Source: Bacilli bacterium (GTDB lineage Bacteria > Bacillota > Bacilli > RF39 > UBA660). From it: DNA of 64,000 bases. Shown here one piece after another: positions 34,431 through 43,341 of the stretch. The position numbers were made by a program, and so were the translations under genes. Below the pieces are notes generated by a model. The model was not told the origin of the DNA and ran no database searches. It saw only the letters and a list, made by a program, of their open reading frames with translations. Positions within the stretch are counted from its first letter, which is position 1. The number at the start of each line of letters is the position of its first letter. The stretch spans positions 47,175 through 111,174 of the forward strand of contig JAFXSE010000004.1 in assembly GCA_017525855.1 (NCBI GenBank), in the 5' to 3' direction.

Positions 34431-36254
34431 ATGAAAAAATATATATTAGGAATTTCAGCATACTATCATGATTCTGCCGCATGTATTGTTGTTGATGGAA
34501 AAATTATAGCTGCTAGTAGTGAAGAAAGATTTACAAGAAAAAAAGGAGATAGTTCATTTCCTCATAATGCTATTAATTTTTGTTTAAATACAGTTGGTAA
34601 GAAGATAGAAGATATAGATTATATTGTTTTTTATGAAGACTATTTAAACAAGTTTTCTAGAATACTTTCAATTCATCATACATCAAGTCCTTTTGGTTTA
34701 AAAAGTTTTCTTTACTCACTACCAAAGTGGCTATCAACTAAACTATGGCTTGAAAAAGAAATAAAAAAAGAACTAGGTGTCAAAAAAAAGAAAATCTTAT
34801 TTTTTCCACACCATATATCGCATGCAGCTAGTGCCTTTTATCCTTCACCATATAAATCAGCAGCTATTATGTGTGTGGATGGAGTAGGAGAGTGGAATAC
34901 TTTAACATTAGGTATAGGGAAGAACAATAAGATCAATTTATTAAAATGTATGAATTTTCCTGATTCTGTCGGAATGCTATATTCAGCATTTACATATTAC
35001 ACGGGCTTTAAAGTAAATAGTGGTGAATATAAATTAATGGGTTTAGCACCTTACGGTAAACCCCAATATGTCAATTTAATAAAAAAAGAACTAGTTACTA
35101 TTTATGAAGATGGAAGTATAAAGCTAAATCAAAAATATTTTAATTATACTACTGGACTTACTATGACAAATTCAAAATTTAATAAACTATTTGGAGGAAA
35201 GCCAAGAAAACCAGAAGATCCAATAACTAAAAAAGAGATGGATTTAGCAAGTAGTATCCAAGAAGTAACGAATGAAATATTACTAAAATGTGCTAACTAC
35301 ATATATACTCTCACAAAAGAAGACAACTTAGTTTTAGCGGGAGGAGTAGCTTTAAATGTTACTTCAATTGGTTATTTAAAAAGATTTTCAAAGTTTAAAA
35401 ATATATGGGTACAACCTGCTAGCGGAGATGCAGGCGGCGCTTTAGGATGTGCCTTATTTACTTGGTATGATTACCTAAATAATCCTAGAAACGAAAGTAA
35501 AAATGATAATATGAACGGAGCATTTCTTGGCTATGAGATAAAAGATAAAGATGATAACTATGATAAATGGTTTGTTGAAAACGGTGGAAATTTCAAGTAT
35601 TTAAATGAAGCATCCTTAATAGAAAAAATTACAGAACTGCTAGCCGATCGAAAAGTAGTTGGAATTGCAAGAGGAAAAATGGAATTTGGACCACGTGCCC
35701 TAGGAAACAGATCAATTATAGCAGATCCAAGAGATGAAAAAATGCAAAGTAATTTAAACCAAAAAATAAAATTTAGAGAAAGCTTTAGACCATTTGCTCC
35801 CATGGTATTAATTGAAGATGCTAGTAAATACTTTGAAATAAAAGATGAATCACCATACATGTTATCTACATATCCTATTAAAAAAAGCATCAGAAAGAAA
35901 ACAAAGGGTAATTTAACAGGATTAGCATTACTAAATGAATCTCGCTCTACTATACCAGCAGTTACTCATGTCGACTATTCAGCTAGAGTACAAACAGTGG
36001 ATAAAAATAGAAACCCATTTACTTATAGCTTATTAACAAGTTTTAAAAAGAAAACCGATTGCAGTGTTTTAATCAACACATCGTTTAATGTAAGAGGAGA
36101 ACCAATTGTATGCGATGAAAAAGATGCATTTAGATGCTTTATGAACACAAATATGGATGCAGTTATTATAGGAAATAGATTGTTCTTGAAAGAAAAACAA
36201 GATAAAAACAAGTATTTTAAATTAAATAAGAAGGTAAAGTATGACAGAGATTAA
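34431..36254 (+). CDS. Carbamoyltransferase, NodU/CmcH family
   Basis: 607 residues. N-terminal HypF-Kae1-like domain with YILGISAYYHDSAACIV and ASSEERFTRKKGD; histidines HHISHAASAFYPS; ATP site LVLAGGVALNVTS; and the C-terminal domain ARGKMEFGPRALGNRSIIAD and NTSFNVRGEPIV. These enzymes move a carbamoyl group from carbamoyl phosphate to a hydroxyl of a sugar or natural product. The gene overlaps the next by 14 nt; with the SxtJ-like and SGNH proteins it probably decorates a surface glycan. Ribosome site GAGGT. Confidence 0.92.
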   Translation: MKKYILGISAYYHDSAACIVVDGKIIAASSEERFTRKKGDSSFPHNAINFCLNTVGKKIEDIDYIVFYEDYLNKFSRILSIHHTSSPFGLKSFLYSLPKWLSTKLWLEKEIKKELGVKKKKILFFPHHISHAASAFYPSPYKSAAIMCVDGVGEWNTLTLGIGKNNKINLLKCMNFPDSVGMLYSAFTYYTGFKVNSGEYKLMGLAPYGKPQYVNLIKKELVTIYEDGSIKLNQKYFNYTTGLTMTNSKFNKLFGGKPRKPEDPITKKEMDLASSIQEVTNEILLKCANYIYTLTKEDNLVLAGGVALNVTSIGYLKRFSKFKNIWVQPASGDAGGALGCALFTWYDYLNNPRNESKNDNMNGAFLGYEIKDKDDNYDKWFVENGGNFKYLNEASLIEKITELLADRKVVGIARGKMEFGPRALGNRSIIADPRDEKMQSNLNQKIKFRESFRPFAPMVLIEDASKYFEIKDESPYMLSTYPIKKSIRKKTKGNLTGLALLNESRSTIPAVTHVDYSARVQTVDKNRNPFTYSLLTSFKKKTDCSVLINTSFNVRGEPIVCDEKDAFRCFMNTNMDAVIIGNRLFLKEKQDKNKYFKLNKKVKYDRD

Positions 36255-36816
36255 TGGATATATTAATAATAAAATAGATAGAGATAATAAAGAAAAAGAA
36301 AAAAATAATTATTATTTTGGATTATCTTTTGGATTGATAATTACACTAATAACCTTTGCTATCATAGTTTGCTATGATAGCCAACATGACAAAATACTTG
36401 TACCATTAGGTATCTTTGGAGTAATTATAATATTAATGGCTATAATATATCCAAATTCCCTTTCAATATTACGAAAAATATTTTCATTCATTGGTAATTT
36501 ATTAGTGAAAGTTTTATTTTCTATCGTTCTTACTATAATATATTTTATCCTAGTTACTCCAGTGGGTATATTTATTAGAAAAAAACAGCACCATAGCACT
36601 ATAAATTCCAACTTTATTGATTACAGTTATAACGACAATGTTATAAATATAGATAAACACTCTTTTATCTATCAAATTATAAGAGTGTTTAAGTTTTTCT
36701 TTAATGAACAATATATTGTTTTTATGCCAGTATTAATAGTTTTAGTATTAGTTGCTATACTACTTATTTTTGTTCAATCCAACGCAATAGCTCCATTTAT
36801 ATATACATTATTTTAA
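36241..36816 (+). CDS. SxtJ-like plus DUF5989-like membrane protein
   Basis: 191 residues. Four or five membrane segments. The first part (~25-125, GLSFGLIITLITFAIIV ... RKIFSFIGNLLVKV ... FILVTPVGIFIRKK) looks like SxtJ-type proteins found after carbamoyltransferases. The last ~50 residues (QIIRVFKFFFNEQYIVFMPV ... IAPFIYTLF) look like the small DUF5989 protein that is usually a separate gene in these loci. So this appears to be a fusion of both. Overlaps the carbamoyltransferase by 14 nt and precedes the SGNH gene by 18 nt. Confidence 0.75.
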   Translation: MTEINGYINNKIDRDNKEKEKNNYYFGLSFGLIITLITFAIIVCYDSQHDKILVPLGIFGVIIILMAIIYPNSLSILRKIFSFIGNLLVKVLFSIVLTIIYFILVTPVGIFIRKKQHHSTINSNFIDYSYNDNVINIDKHSFIYQIIRVFKFFFNEQYIVFMPVLIVLVLVAILLIFVQSNAIAPFIYTLF

Positions 36817-36834
36817 TAAGGGGGGAATGTTTTT

Positions 36835-38286
36835 ATGAAGAAATATTTAAAAGGCCTTATTTTCAGATTGCTATTCTTTATCATAGTATTATTTGTATTA
36901 TTATTCATACTTGATAAAACTATTTATATGTTTAGTGAAAATATACAATGGTTAGAAGAAAATAAAAAAATAGTAAAAATGAATTTTTCAAAATTACAAA
37001 GCAACTCGTGGTCAAGTAAAAACGTTATATTTAAATATGCTGATGATACTAAACTAGCACCAAAAGGTAATAATAAGCGAATTTTTGTGGTTGGTGATTC
37101 TTTTATTTGGGGATATGGATATTCAAACTTAAATCATACCTGGTGGAAACAATTAGATAGAATCTTAAAAGAGAAAGGTTATAATGATGTAGAAGTAGTA
37201 GCAGCAGGAATTCCTGGGTATAATACAAAAATGGAAGTGGAAAATATTTTAAAAAACAAAGAAATAATGGAAGAAGTAGACCCTGATTTAATTATTATAG
37301 GATTTGTTGAAAATGATATACAAATTTACAATAAAGATAGACAAGACTTATTAAAGATTAGAGATAATAATGATCTCTTTTCAGAATCAAACAATATTTT
37401 TATAAAAGCTTTTAAAAAAATATATCCCTCGCTATATATAAAAGTATCACAAGCAATAGCAACTAAAGGTAGTGATATAACTTGGTTAAACAAAAAAGGA
37501 TATGTAAATTATCAATCTTGGCTAAAGGAATTAACAAAAAATCCTTGGAAGAAGATGTATGAAAAAGAAGCTCTAGAACCATTAAAAAACTACATTAAAG
37601 AAGAATCCGATATTCCAATATTTACTATTCCAACTTTAACATTTCCTAGTCACTCAGACATAATTGATTACATGAAAAAAGAATGGGAAAAATACGAAAT
37701 ACCATATTATGATGCTACTGATGATTATATCAAAGCCTTTCCAAACAGCACTTATGATATTAGAGAATGGGGAATTAATCCAGGTGATACTCACCCAGCA
37801 GTAAAAACAACTAACTTTTATGGAAATTGGGTATTTAATTTACTCGAAAAAGAATATCCTAACATAATAGGAAAACACTACAACACATCAAAACTACCAC
37901 TAGAAATAAATGATTGGACACCTTATAGTTTGAAACCAGCATTAATTAAAGATAATGAATATGAAATTATATATCCAAAAGAAAATGAAAAAAATTCATT
38001 TTTATATCTACCAATAAGAAAACATTATGTAAAACTTAATTTAAAATTTGCTACTAATATTAAATCTATAAAAATAAATGGTGATAATATAAACTCAATA
38101 GAATTATATACAAACAGTATTAATCACAAGTTAGGATGGGATGATCAAGTCATGAAAAGTCTAGGAAAGAAAAAAAGTAATTTTACCTGGAAATTAAATA
38201 ATAATGACCTAATTACATCAATTAATATAAATGCAAAAGTAAAAAATGGAAAAAGTACAAAATTGAAAATAAAAATCAGTTATTAG
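36835..38286 (+). CDS. Membrane-anchored SGNH-hydrolase-like protein
   Basis: 483 residues. N-terminal anchor (~9-28); an SGNH/GDSL domain with FVVGDSFIWGYG (Ser89), AAGIPGYNT (Gly block), IIGFVENDIQ (Asn block) and GDTHPA (Asp318/His320); and a C-terminal beta domain (~375-483). The catalytic set is complete, so it may be an acyl- or carbamoyl-esterase or a transferase acting outside the membrane. It is the third gene of the carbamoyltransferase-SxtJ-SGNH unit. Ribosome site AGGGGGG. Confidence 0.82.
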   Translation: MKKYLKGLIFRLLFFIIVLFVLLFILDKTIYMFSENIQWLEENKKIVKMNFSKLQSNSWSSKNVIFKYADDTKLAPKGNNKRIFVVGDSFIWGYGYSNLNHTWWKQLDRILKEKGYNDVEVVAAGIPGYNTKMEVENILKNKEIMEEVDPDLIIIGFVENDIQIYNKDRQDLLKIRDNNDLFSESNNIFIKAFKKIYPSLYIKVSQAIATKGSDITWLNKKGYVNYQSWLKELTKNPWKKMYEKEALEPLKNYIKEESDIPIFTIPTLTFPSHSDIIDYMKKEWEKYEIPYYDATDDYIKAFPNSTYDIREWGINPGDTHPAVKTTNFYGNWVFNLLEKEYPNIIGKHYNTSKLPLEINDWTPYSLKPALIKDNEYEIIYPKENEKNSFLYLPIRKHYVKLNLKFATNIKSIKINGDNINSIELYTNSINHKLGWDDQVMKSLGKKKSNFTWKLNNNDLITSININAKVKNGKSTKLKIKISY

Positions 38287-38307
38287 ACTTTAATAAATAA
38301 AGTAACA

Positions 38308-38336
38308 TTGATTACTATATAGTAATATGATATAAT
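38308..38336 (+). promoter_or_regulatory. Promoter with palindrome in its spacer
   Basis: TTGATT (38308-38313), 17 nt, TATAAT (38331-38336) preceded by TGA. A perfect 16-bp palindrome ATTACTATATAGTAAT (38311-38326) lies across the -35 and spacer, a likely repressor site. Confidence 0.6.
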
Positions 38337-38359
38337 ATGGCTAAAAAAGAGGCGGTAAT

Positions 38360-39076
38360 ATGAAGAAAATATTGTTATTAATATTGGCAGTTTTAATTGT
38401 TACAACATCTTGTGAAAAAAAAGAAGAACATAAAGCAATAGCAAATAAAAAAATAATTGAAGAAAAACAATCCGATAACTTATTTGAAGAAACAAATGAT
38501 AAACAACAAGGAAATGAAAATAACAACAATAATTCTGTTCAATTATCAACAGAAGAAGTAGTTGAACACATCGAAAATGTAGTGAATGAAGGTGAAAAAC
38601 TTTCGGGTAAAGAATCATCAGTATCTAATGAATCAAAATTGAGAAAGACATTCATTACCTTAACTGATTTCATATTCTATAATGGAAAAATAAAAGGATA
38701 CACATTTAATGAATTAAAAGAAAAAGAAAAAGAAAGAGTACTAACAGCTTGGGAAAAATTAGATACATATATAGAAAATAAGTATCCTAATTATAAAGAA
38801 AAAATCAAAGATACATCTACAAAAGCATATTCTAATCTAAAAGAAAGTGCAAAAACAATAAAAGAAAGAATAACAGATAAAATCAAAGAAACAGTAGGAG
38901 AAGAAAAGTATAAAGAAACAGTAGAACAATTTAATGAAGATAAAAATAACTTAAAAGAGAACACTAGTGAATATATAGAAAAAACAGAAGAAATAAAAGA
39001 AAAAGCCCAAGAAACTTATCAAAATGCGAAATCTAAAATAAAAGAGTGGTACGAGAATTATAAATCAAAAAATTAA
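38360..39076 (+). CDS. Lipoprotein with long amphipathic helical region
   Basis: 238 residues. Lipobox VTTSC (Cys18) after a short signal peptide. The mature protein is extremely rich in Lys/Glu/Asn; ~140-238 looks like a continuous amphipathic helix (KEKIKDTSTKAYSNLKESAK, ERITDKIKETVGEEKYKET, EEIKEKAQETYQNAKSKIK), similar to LEA/YtxH-type repeats. Function unknown; a surface or envelope-spanning spacer is plausible. Confidence 0.75.
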   Translation: MKKILLLILAVLIVTTSCEKKEEHKAIANKKIIEEKQSDNLFEETNDKQQGNENNNNNSVQLSTEEVVEHIENVVNEGEKLSGKESSVSNESKLRKTFITLTDFIFYNGKIKGYTFNELKEKEKERVLTAWEKLDTYIENKYPNYKEKIKDTSTKAYSNLKESAKTIKERITDKIKETVGEEKYKETVEQFNEDKNNLKENTSEYIEKTEEIKEKAQETYQNAKSKIKEWYENYKSKN

Positions 39077-39079
39077 TCA

Positions 39080-39112
39080 AGTTATTTAAATTCTTAAATA
39101 CTCTTTTTTTTT
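39080..39112 (+). terminator. Terminator after the helical lipoprotein gene
   Basis: AG-T-TATTTAA / TTAAATA-CT stem with a bulge, then a long T run. Confidence 0.65.
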
Positions 39113-39123
39113 ATACATTTTTT

Positions 39124-39132
39124 TGTTATACT
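39124..39132 (+). promoter_or_regulatory. Extended -10 promoter of the HerA-like gene
   Basis: TGTTATACT, 24 nt before the start codon. Confidence 0.5.
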
Positions 39133-39155
39133 AAATTAGAATAGAGGGTGTTAGT

Positions 39156-41075
39156 ATGCTAGGTAGTATATTAGAAATAAATGATAATAGTGTTACCATA
39201 AAACTAAGTATAAATATAAATACACAACCTAATTTAGTTAATCTGCATGTTATATTTGAAGATGAAAATAAAAAAATTGTAGGTGAAGTAGCAAAAGTAA
39301 CACAAACAGAAATGATTGCCAATATAGTTGGAGAAATAGAAAATAATAAATTTATATCAGGAGCAACATCAAAACCATCTTTTAAGTCCCAAATAAGAAT
39401 GATTAATTTAGATGAGTTACAACTGATTTTTGGAGATCAAAATATAACAGAAGGATATACTAATTTTGGAATTAGTAACATTTATAATAACTATAGAATA
39501 AATGTCAGTATGAATGAGTTTTTTAGTAATCATTTTTCTATTATAGGAAATTCTGGTGCCGGAAAAAGTTGTACTGTTGCATCAATCCTTCAAAAACTTT
39601 TTAGAAATGAAAGGGCACCTATCAATTCTAATATCTTTTTCTTTGATGCCTATGGTGAATATACTAATGCTTTTTCTACCCTTCATGATGAAAATCCTAA
39701 ACTTAACTATAAATGTTATACAACTAACCCTGAAGCCAGTAAAGATGAAATACTGCAAATACCAATATGGTTACTTGACGTTGATGATTTAGCATTACTA
39801 CTTGATGTTGACAATCCATCACAACTCCCTATAATTGAAAAAACTTTGAAGCTTGTACCTATTTTAACAGGAAGTAGTGAAAATACTATTAAAAGAAAAA
39901 ATGATATTATTGCTCGTGCTGTACAAGATGTTATGCTATCTGGCAGTGATTCAGTAAAAATTCATGATCAAGTTATAGCAGTACTTACCAAGTTTAATAC
40001 ACCAAGCCTAAATTTAAATACGGAAATTGTTCAACCAGGATATACAAGAACACTTAAACAATGCTTATTTGTTGATAAAACGGGAAAAATGCAAGAAATG
40101 GAACTTGTGGTTGAATTTATTAGAAATTATATTTTAGAAGATGAAGTTGAAATACCAGAGGAAGAATTAAATAAGTTTTATAATCTACAAGATTTAGAAT
40201 TAGCACTAGAATTTGCACTAATTAGTGAAGGAATTTTAAAAAGTGATAAAGTATTTGATTACGCTAATATAGTAAGTGTAAGACTTCATACTTTAGCAAC
40301 AGGAAGTAATTCAATATATTTCTCATATCCAAACTATGTCACTCGCGATGAATATATAGATTTACTATTGTTTAATAAAAAAACAGGAGGAAAATGTCAA
40401 CTTGTTAATTTTAACATTAATTATGTTGATGATAGAATTGCCAAAGTTATTACAAAAATAATTTCACGTATGCTGTTCTTAAAAAGTAGTACGACTAAAC
40501 CTAGAGGATCGAAAGCTTATCATATTATTGTAGAGGAAGCACATAGATATGTTCAACATGATAGAGATATAGATTTACTAGGATATAATATATTTGAACG
40601 TATAACAAAAGAAGGAAGAAAATATGGCTGCTTCTTAGCTTTAATCACACAAAGGCCATCAGAACTATCTGACACTTGTATTTCTCAGTGCACTAACTTT
40701 ATTGTATTTAGAGTACTTCATCCTAAAGATTTAGCTTACATAAAAGAAATGATACCTAATATTACAAATGAAATCGTACTTCAATTAAAAAATTTAAAGC
40801 CAGGAAATTGTATTGCATTTGGACAAGCATTTAAAGTACCAACTTCTATGTATATTGACTTACCAAATCCAAGACCACTATCTGACAACGTTAACTTAAA
40901 TGAAGTTTGGTTTAAAAATCAGCCTAATCAAGACATTAATGTTGGATTAGGACTTATTCCAACCGCTAAAGTTGAGTCAATTCCAGAGATTAATACAAAT
41001 ATTGCAGAAAAAACAATACCTTCAGTGAATAGGTTTATAAACTTAGATACTAATCAACAACAATCTCAATCATAA
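39156..41075 (+). CDS. HerA-like DNA-translocase ATPase (HAS-barrel, DUF87)
   Basis: 639 residues. N-terminal HAS-type beta barrel (~1-95), then a RecA-like VirB4/HerA domain with Walker A IGNSGAGKS (~130-138), Walker B region YHIIVEEAHRYVQ (~453-465) and the FKVPTSMYIDLPNPRP segment near the C-terminus. HerA proteins form hexameric ATPases that pump DNA; partners are NurA nucleases or antiviral effectors such as SIR2. No partner gene is adjacent here, and the gene has its own promoter and terminator. It may serve in repair or as a solitary defence or conjugation-like protein. Confidence 0.85.
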   Translation: MLGSILEINDNSVTIKLSININTQPNLVNLHVIFEDENKKIVGEVAKVTQTEMIANIVGEIENNKFISGATSKPSFKSQIRMINLDELQLIFGDQNITEGYTNFGISNIYNNYRINVSMNEFFSNHFSIIGNSGAGKSCTVASILQKLFRNERAPINSNIFFFDAYGEYTNAFSTLHDENPKLNYKCYTTNPEASKDEILQIPIWLLDVDDLALLLDVDNPSQLPIIEKTLKLVPILTGSSENTIKRKNDIIARAVQDVMLSGSDSVKIHDQVIAVLTKFNTPSLNLNTEIVQPGYTRTLKQCLFVDKTGKMQEMELVVEFIRNYILEDEVEIPEEELNKFYNLQDLELALEFALISEGILKSDKVFDYANIVSVRLHTLATGSNSIYFSYPNYVTRDEYIDLLLFNKKTGGKCQLVNFNINYVDDRIAKVITKIISRMLFLKSSTTKPRGSKAYHIIVEEAHRYVQHDRDIDLLGYNIFERITKEGRKYGCFLALITQRPSELSDTCISQCTNFIVFRVLHPKDLAYIKEMIPNITNEIVLQLKNLKPGNCIAFGQAFKVPTSMYIDLPNPRPLSDNVNLNEVWFKNQPNQDINVGLGLIPTAKVESIPEINTNIAEKTIPSVNRFINLDTNQQQSQS

Positions 41076-41108
41076 AAGTAGTTAGTCCAAAACTACTTTT
41101 ATTTTTTT
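41074..41108 (+). terminator. Terminator after the HerA-like gene
   Basis: 10-bp stem AAAAGTAGTT / AACTACTTTT (41074-41083 / 41091-41100), then T-rich sequence. Confidence 0.87.
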
Positions 41109-41115
41109 AAAACTA

Positions 41116-41143
41116 TTGACAAAATAAGAAAGTATGATAAGAT
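41116..41143 (+). promoter_or_regulatory. Promoter of the peroxide-response operon
   Basis: TTGACA (41116-41121), 16 nt, TAAGAT (41138-41143) with TGA before the -10. Confidence 0.65.
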
Positions 41144-41164
41144 TAAATCGTATACAAATTAATC
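41141..41164 (+). promoter_or_regulatory. Candidate OhrR operator
   Basis: A 24-bp near-perfect palindrome (10 of 12 pairs match) from GATTAAATCG to ACAAATTAATC, centred on GTATAC. It overlaps the -10 and the start site, where a repressor would block transcription. The operon encodes an OhrR-like regulator. Confidence 0.65.
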
Positions 41165-41180
41165 AGAAGGAGAAGTAACT

Positions 41181-41654
41181 ATGAGTATATATGACTATAA
41201 AGTAAAAACAAGAAAAAATGAAGAAGTATCTCTATCTGATTATAAAGATAAAGTGTTACTAATTGTAAATACAGCAACAGGTTGCGGATTTACTCCACAG
41301 TATAAAGGACTAGAAGAACTATATGAAAAATACCATGATAAAGGATTAGAAATACTAGATTTTCCATGTGATCAATTTGGACATCAAGCACCTGGAACTA
41401 ATGATGAAATTCACGAATTTTGTACTGCAAAATATAAAACACAATTTGATAGGTTTGCAAAAATAGAAGTAAATGGTGAAAATGAAGATCCACTATACAC
41501 TTATTTAAAGAAAGAAAAAGGCTCAATCCTTGGTAATAGAGTCAAATGGAATTTTACTAAATTTTTAGTGGACAGAAATGGTAAAGTAGTAAAAAGATAT
41601 GCTCCAACCACAGAACCTAAAAATATAGAAGAGGATATTATAAAACTAATTTAG
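41181..41654 (+). CDS. Glutathione peroxidase-family thiol peroxidase
   Basis: 157 residues. Peroxidatic Cys35 in NTATGCGFTPQY, second Cys and Gln in FPCDQFGHQAPG, and KWNFTKFLVD carrying the Trp/Asn of the catalytic tetrad. With Cys in place of selenocysteine these enzymes usually take electrons from thioredoxin, and thioredoxin and its reductase are encoded in this operon. Reduces hydroperoxides in the cytoplasm. First gene after the OhrR-type operator; ribosome site AAGGAG. Confidence 0.93.
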   Translation: MSIYDYKVKTRKNEEVSLSDYKDKVLLIVNTATGCGFTPQYKGLEELYEKYHDKGLEILDFPCDQFGHQAPGTNDEIHEFCTAKYKTQFDRFAKIEVNGENEDPLYTYLKKEKGSILGNRVKWNFTKFLVDRNGKVVKRYAPTTEPKNIEEDIIKLI

Positions 41655-41665
41655 GAAGTGAAAAT

Positions 41666-42133
41666 ATGCAAAACGATAAATATGATTCACTAAAACTTAA
41701 AAATCAATTGTGTTTTCCTATTTATCTATCTTCAAAGGAGATTATTCGAAAATATACACCATTATTAAAAAGTCTTGATTTAACATATACGCAATATATA
41801 GTTATGATGTATTTTTGGGAAAACAAGTCATCAAATGTAAAGTCATTAGGAGAGAAACTATTACTTGATTCGAGTACTTTAACACCACTTTTAAAAAAGT
41901 TGGAAAATAAGGGATATATAGAACGAAAAAGATCAAATGAAGATGAAAGGAATTTAGTTATAAAAATAACTCCAGAAGGAGAGAACTTAAAAGATAAAGC
42001 CTTAAATGTACCAGAAAAAATTGGACAATGTATCAATTTAACAGAAGAAGAAGCAAAAACATTGTACTTGCTCATAAATAAAATATTATTTAATATAGAA
42101 AAGGATGGAAAAAATGAAAATAGTAGAAGTTAA
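41666..42133 (+). CDS. ohrR: OhrR-like MarR-family organic-peroxide sensor
   Basis: 155 residues, very similar in pattern to Bacillus OhrR: LKLKNQLCFPIY with sensor Cys16, tyrosines Tyr30 and Tyr41 in the positions that hold the cysteine, and winged helix LDSSTLTPLLKKLENKGYIE with RKRSNEDERN in the wing. Oxidation of Cys16 would release it from the operator at 41141, making the operon self-regulated by peroxide. It lies between the peroxidase and thioredoxin genes; its end overlaps trxA by 20 nt. Confidence 0.9.
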   Translation: MQNDKYDSLKLKNQLCFPIYLSSKEIIRKYTPLLKSLDLTYTQYIVMMYFWENKSSNVKSLGEKLLLDSSTLTPLLKKLENKGYIERKRSNEDERNLVIKITPEGENLKDKALNVPEKIGQCINLTEEEAKTLYLLINKILFNIEKDGKNENSRS

Positions 42134-42425
42134 TAATGAAAATTTTGAAACAGAAGTATTAAAGTCAAAAGTTAGAGTACTTGCTGATTTTAATGCGTCT
42201 TGGTGTGGACCATGTAGAATGCTTGCCCCAGTTCTTGAAGAATTAGCAAATGAGTCTGATGAATATAAGATAGTATCAATAAATGTAGATGACGAAGATG
42301 AATTGGCAGAAAAATATAATGTTTCTTCAATTCCTTGTTTAATAGTTTTTGAAGAAGGTAAAGAAACAAATAGAACCGTTGGCATGAGACCAAAAGAAGA
42401 AATTAAGAAACTGTTGGGTGAATAA
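42114..42425 (+). CDS. trxA: Thioredoxin
   Basis: 103 residues with the active site ASWCGPCRML and cis-Pro in SSIPCLIVF. The start at ATG 42114 is set by AAGGA eight nt upstream; an earlier ATG at 42105 overlaps that site. It reduces the peroxidase encoded upstream and is recharged by the reductase encoded next, whose start is one nt after this stop. Confidence 0.93.
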   Translation: MKIVEVNNENFETEVLKSKVRVLADFNASWCGPCRMLAPVLEELANESDEYKIVSINVDDEDELAEKYNVSSIPCLIVFEEGKETNRTVGMRPKEEIKKLLGE

Positions 42426-42426
42426 T

Positions 42427-43332
42427 ATGTATGACACTATAATAGTAGGAGCAGGTCCAGCTGGACTTACATCTGCAATATATACTTGTAGAGCAAAAAA
42501 GAAGACTCTTGTATTAGAAGCACTAAGCTATGGTGGACAAATAATCAATACACTAGACATCGAAAATTATCCAGCAGCACCTCATATTTCAGGTTTTGAC
42601 TTTGCCACTAAATTATATAATCAAGCAAAAGAATTAGGAGCAGAAATAGTTTTTGAAAAGGTAGTAGACATCAAAGATAATACTGATTATAAAGAAGTTA
42701 TTACAAAAAATAACACTTATAAAACAAAAACAATCATACTTGCAACTGGAGCAGAAAATAGAAAATTAGGTTTAGAAAATGAAAGCAACTTAATAGGTCG
42801 TGGAGTATCATATTGCGCTACATGCGATGGAGCATTCTACAAAGGAAAAGATGTAGCTATTCAAGGTGGAGGTAATACAGCAATAGAAGAGGCTATATAC
42901 TTATCGGATATAGCAAAAACAGTTTATCTAATTCACAGAAGAGATGAATTTAGAGCAGAAGAAACCCTAATAAACCAGTTAAAAGAAAAAGAGAATGTAA
43001 AGTTTATTTTAAACAGTAATGTTACTAAATTAAATGCTAATGAAAAACTTGAAAGCATTGAAGTAACCAACAAAGATGGGCAATCAACAATAATTAATAT
43101 ATCTGGCCTATTTATAGCTGTAGGACGCGTACCAGAAAATGAAAACTTTAGAAAAATAATTAAATTAAATGAAGCAGGATATGTAGAAGCAAAAGAAGAT
43201 TGTCATACAAATGTAGAAGGAATTTTCACAGCTGGTGATAATAGAGTTAAAACCGTTAGACAATTAGTAACAGCAACAGCAGATGGAGCAGTAGCTGCAA
43301 CAGAAGCTATAAAGTACATAAATGGTAAATAA
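42427..43332 (+). CDS. trxB: Thioredoxin reductase
   Basis: 301 residues. FAD site VGAGPAGLTSAIY, NADPH site QGGGNTAIEEA, redox pair CATCDG (Cys130/Cys133), and C-terminal FAD segment GIFTAGDNRVKTVRQLVTA. The start is ATG 42427 with GGGTGA at 42416-42421; an earlier GTG belongs to that ribosome site. Transfers electrons from NADPH to thioredoxin. Confidence 0.95.
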   Translation: MYDTIIVGAGPAGLTSAIYTCRAKKKTLVLEALSYGGQIINTLDIENYPAAPHISGFDFATKLYNQAKELGAEIVFEKVVDIKDNTDYKEVITKNNTYKTKTIILATGAENRKLGLENESNLIGRGVSYCATCDGAFYKGKDVAIQGGGNTAIEEAIYLSDIAKTVYLIHRRDEFRAEETLINQLKEKENVKFILNSNVTKLNANEKLESIEVTNKDGQSTIINISGLFIAVGRVPENENFRKIIKLNEAGYVEAKEDCHTNVEGIFTAGDNRVKTVRQLVTATADGAVAATEAIKYINGK

Positions 43333-43341
43333 GGAGATAAT

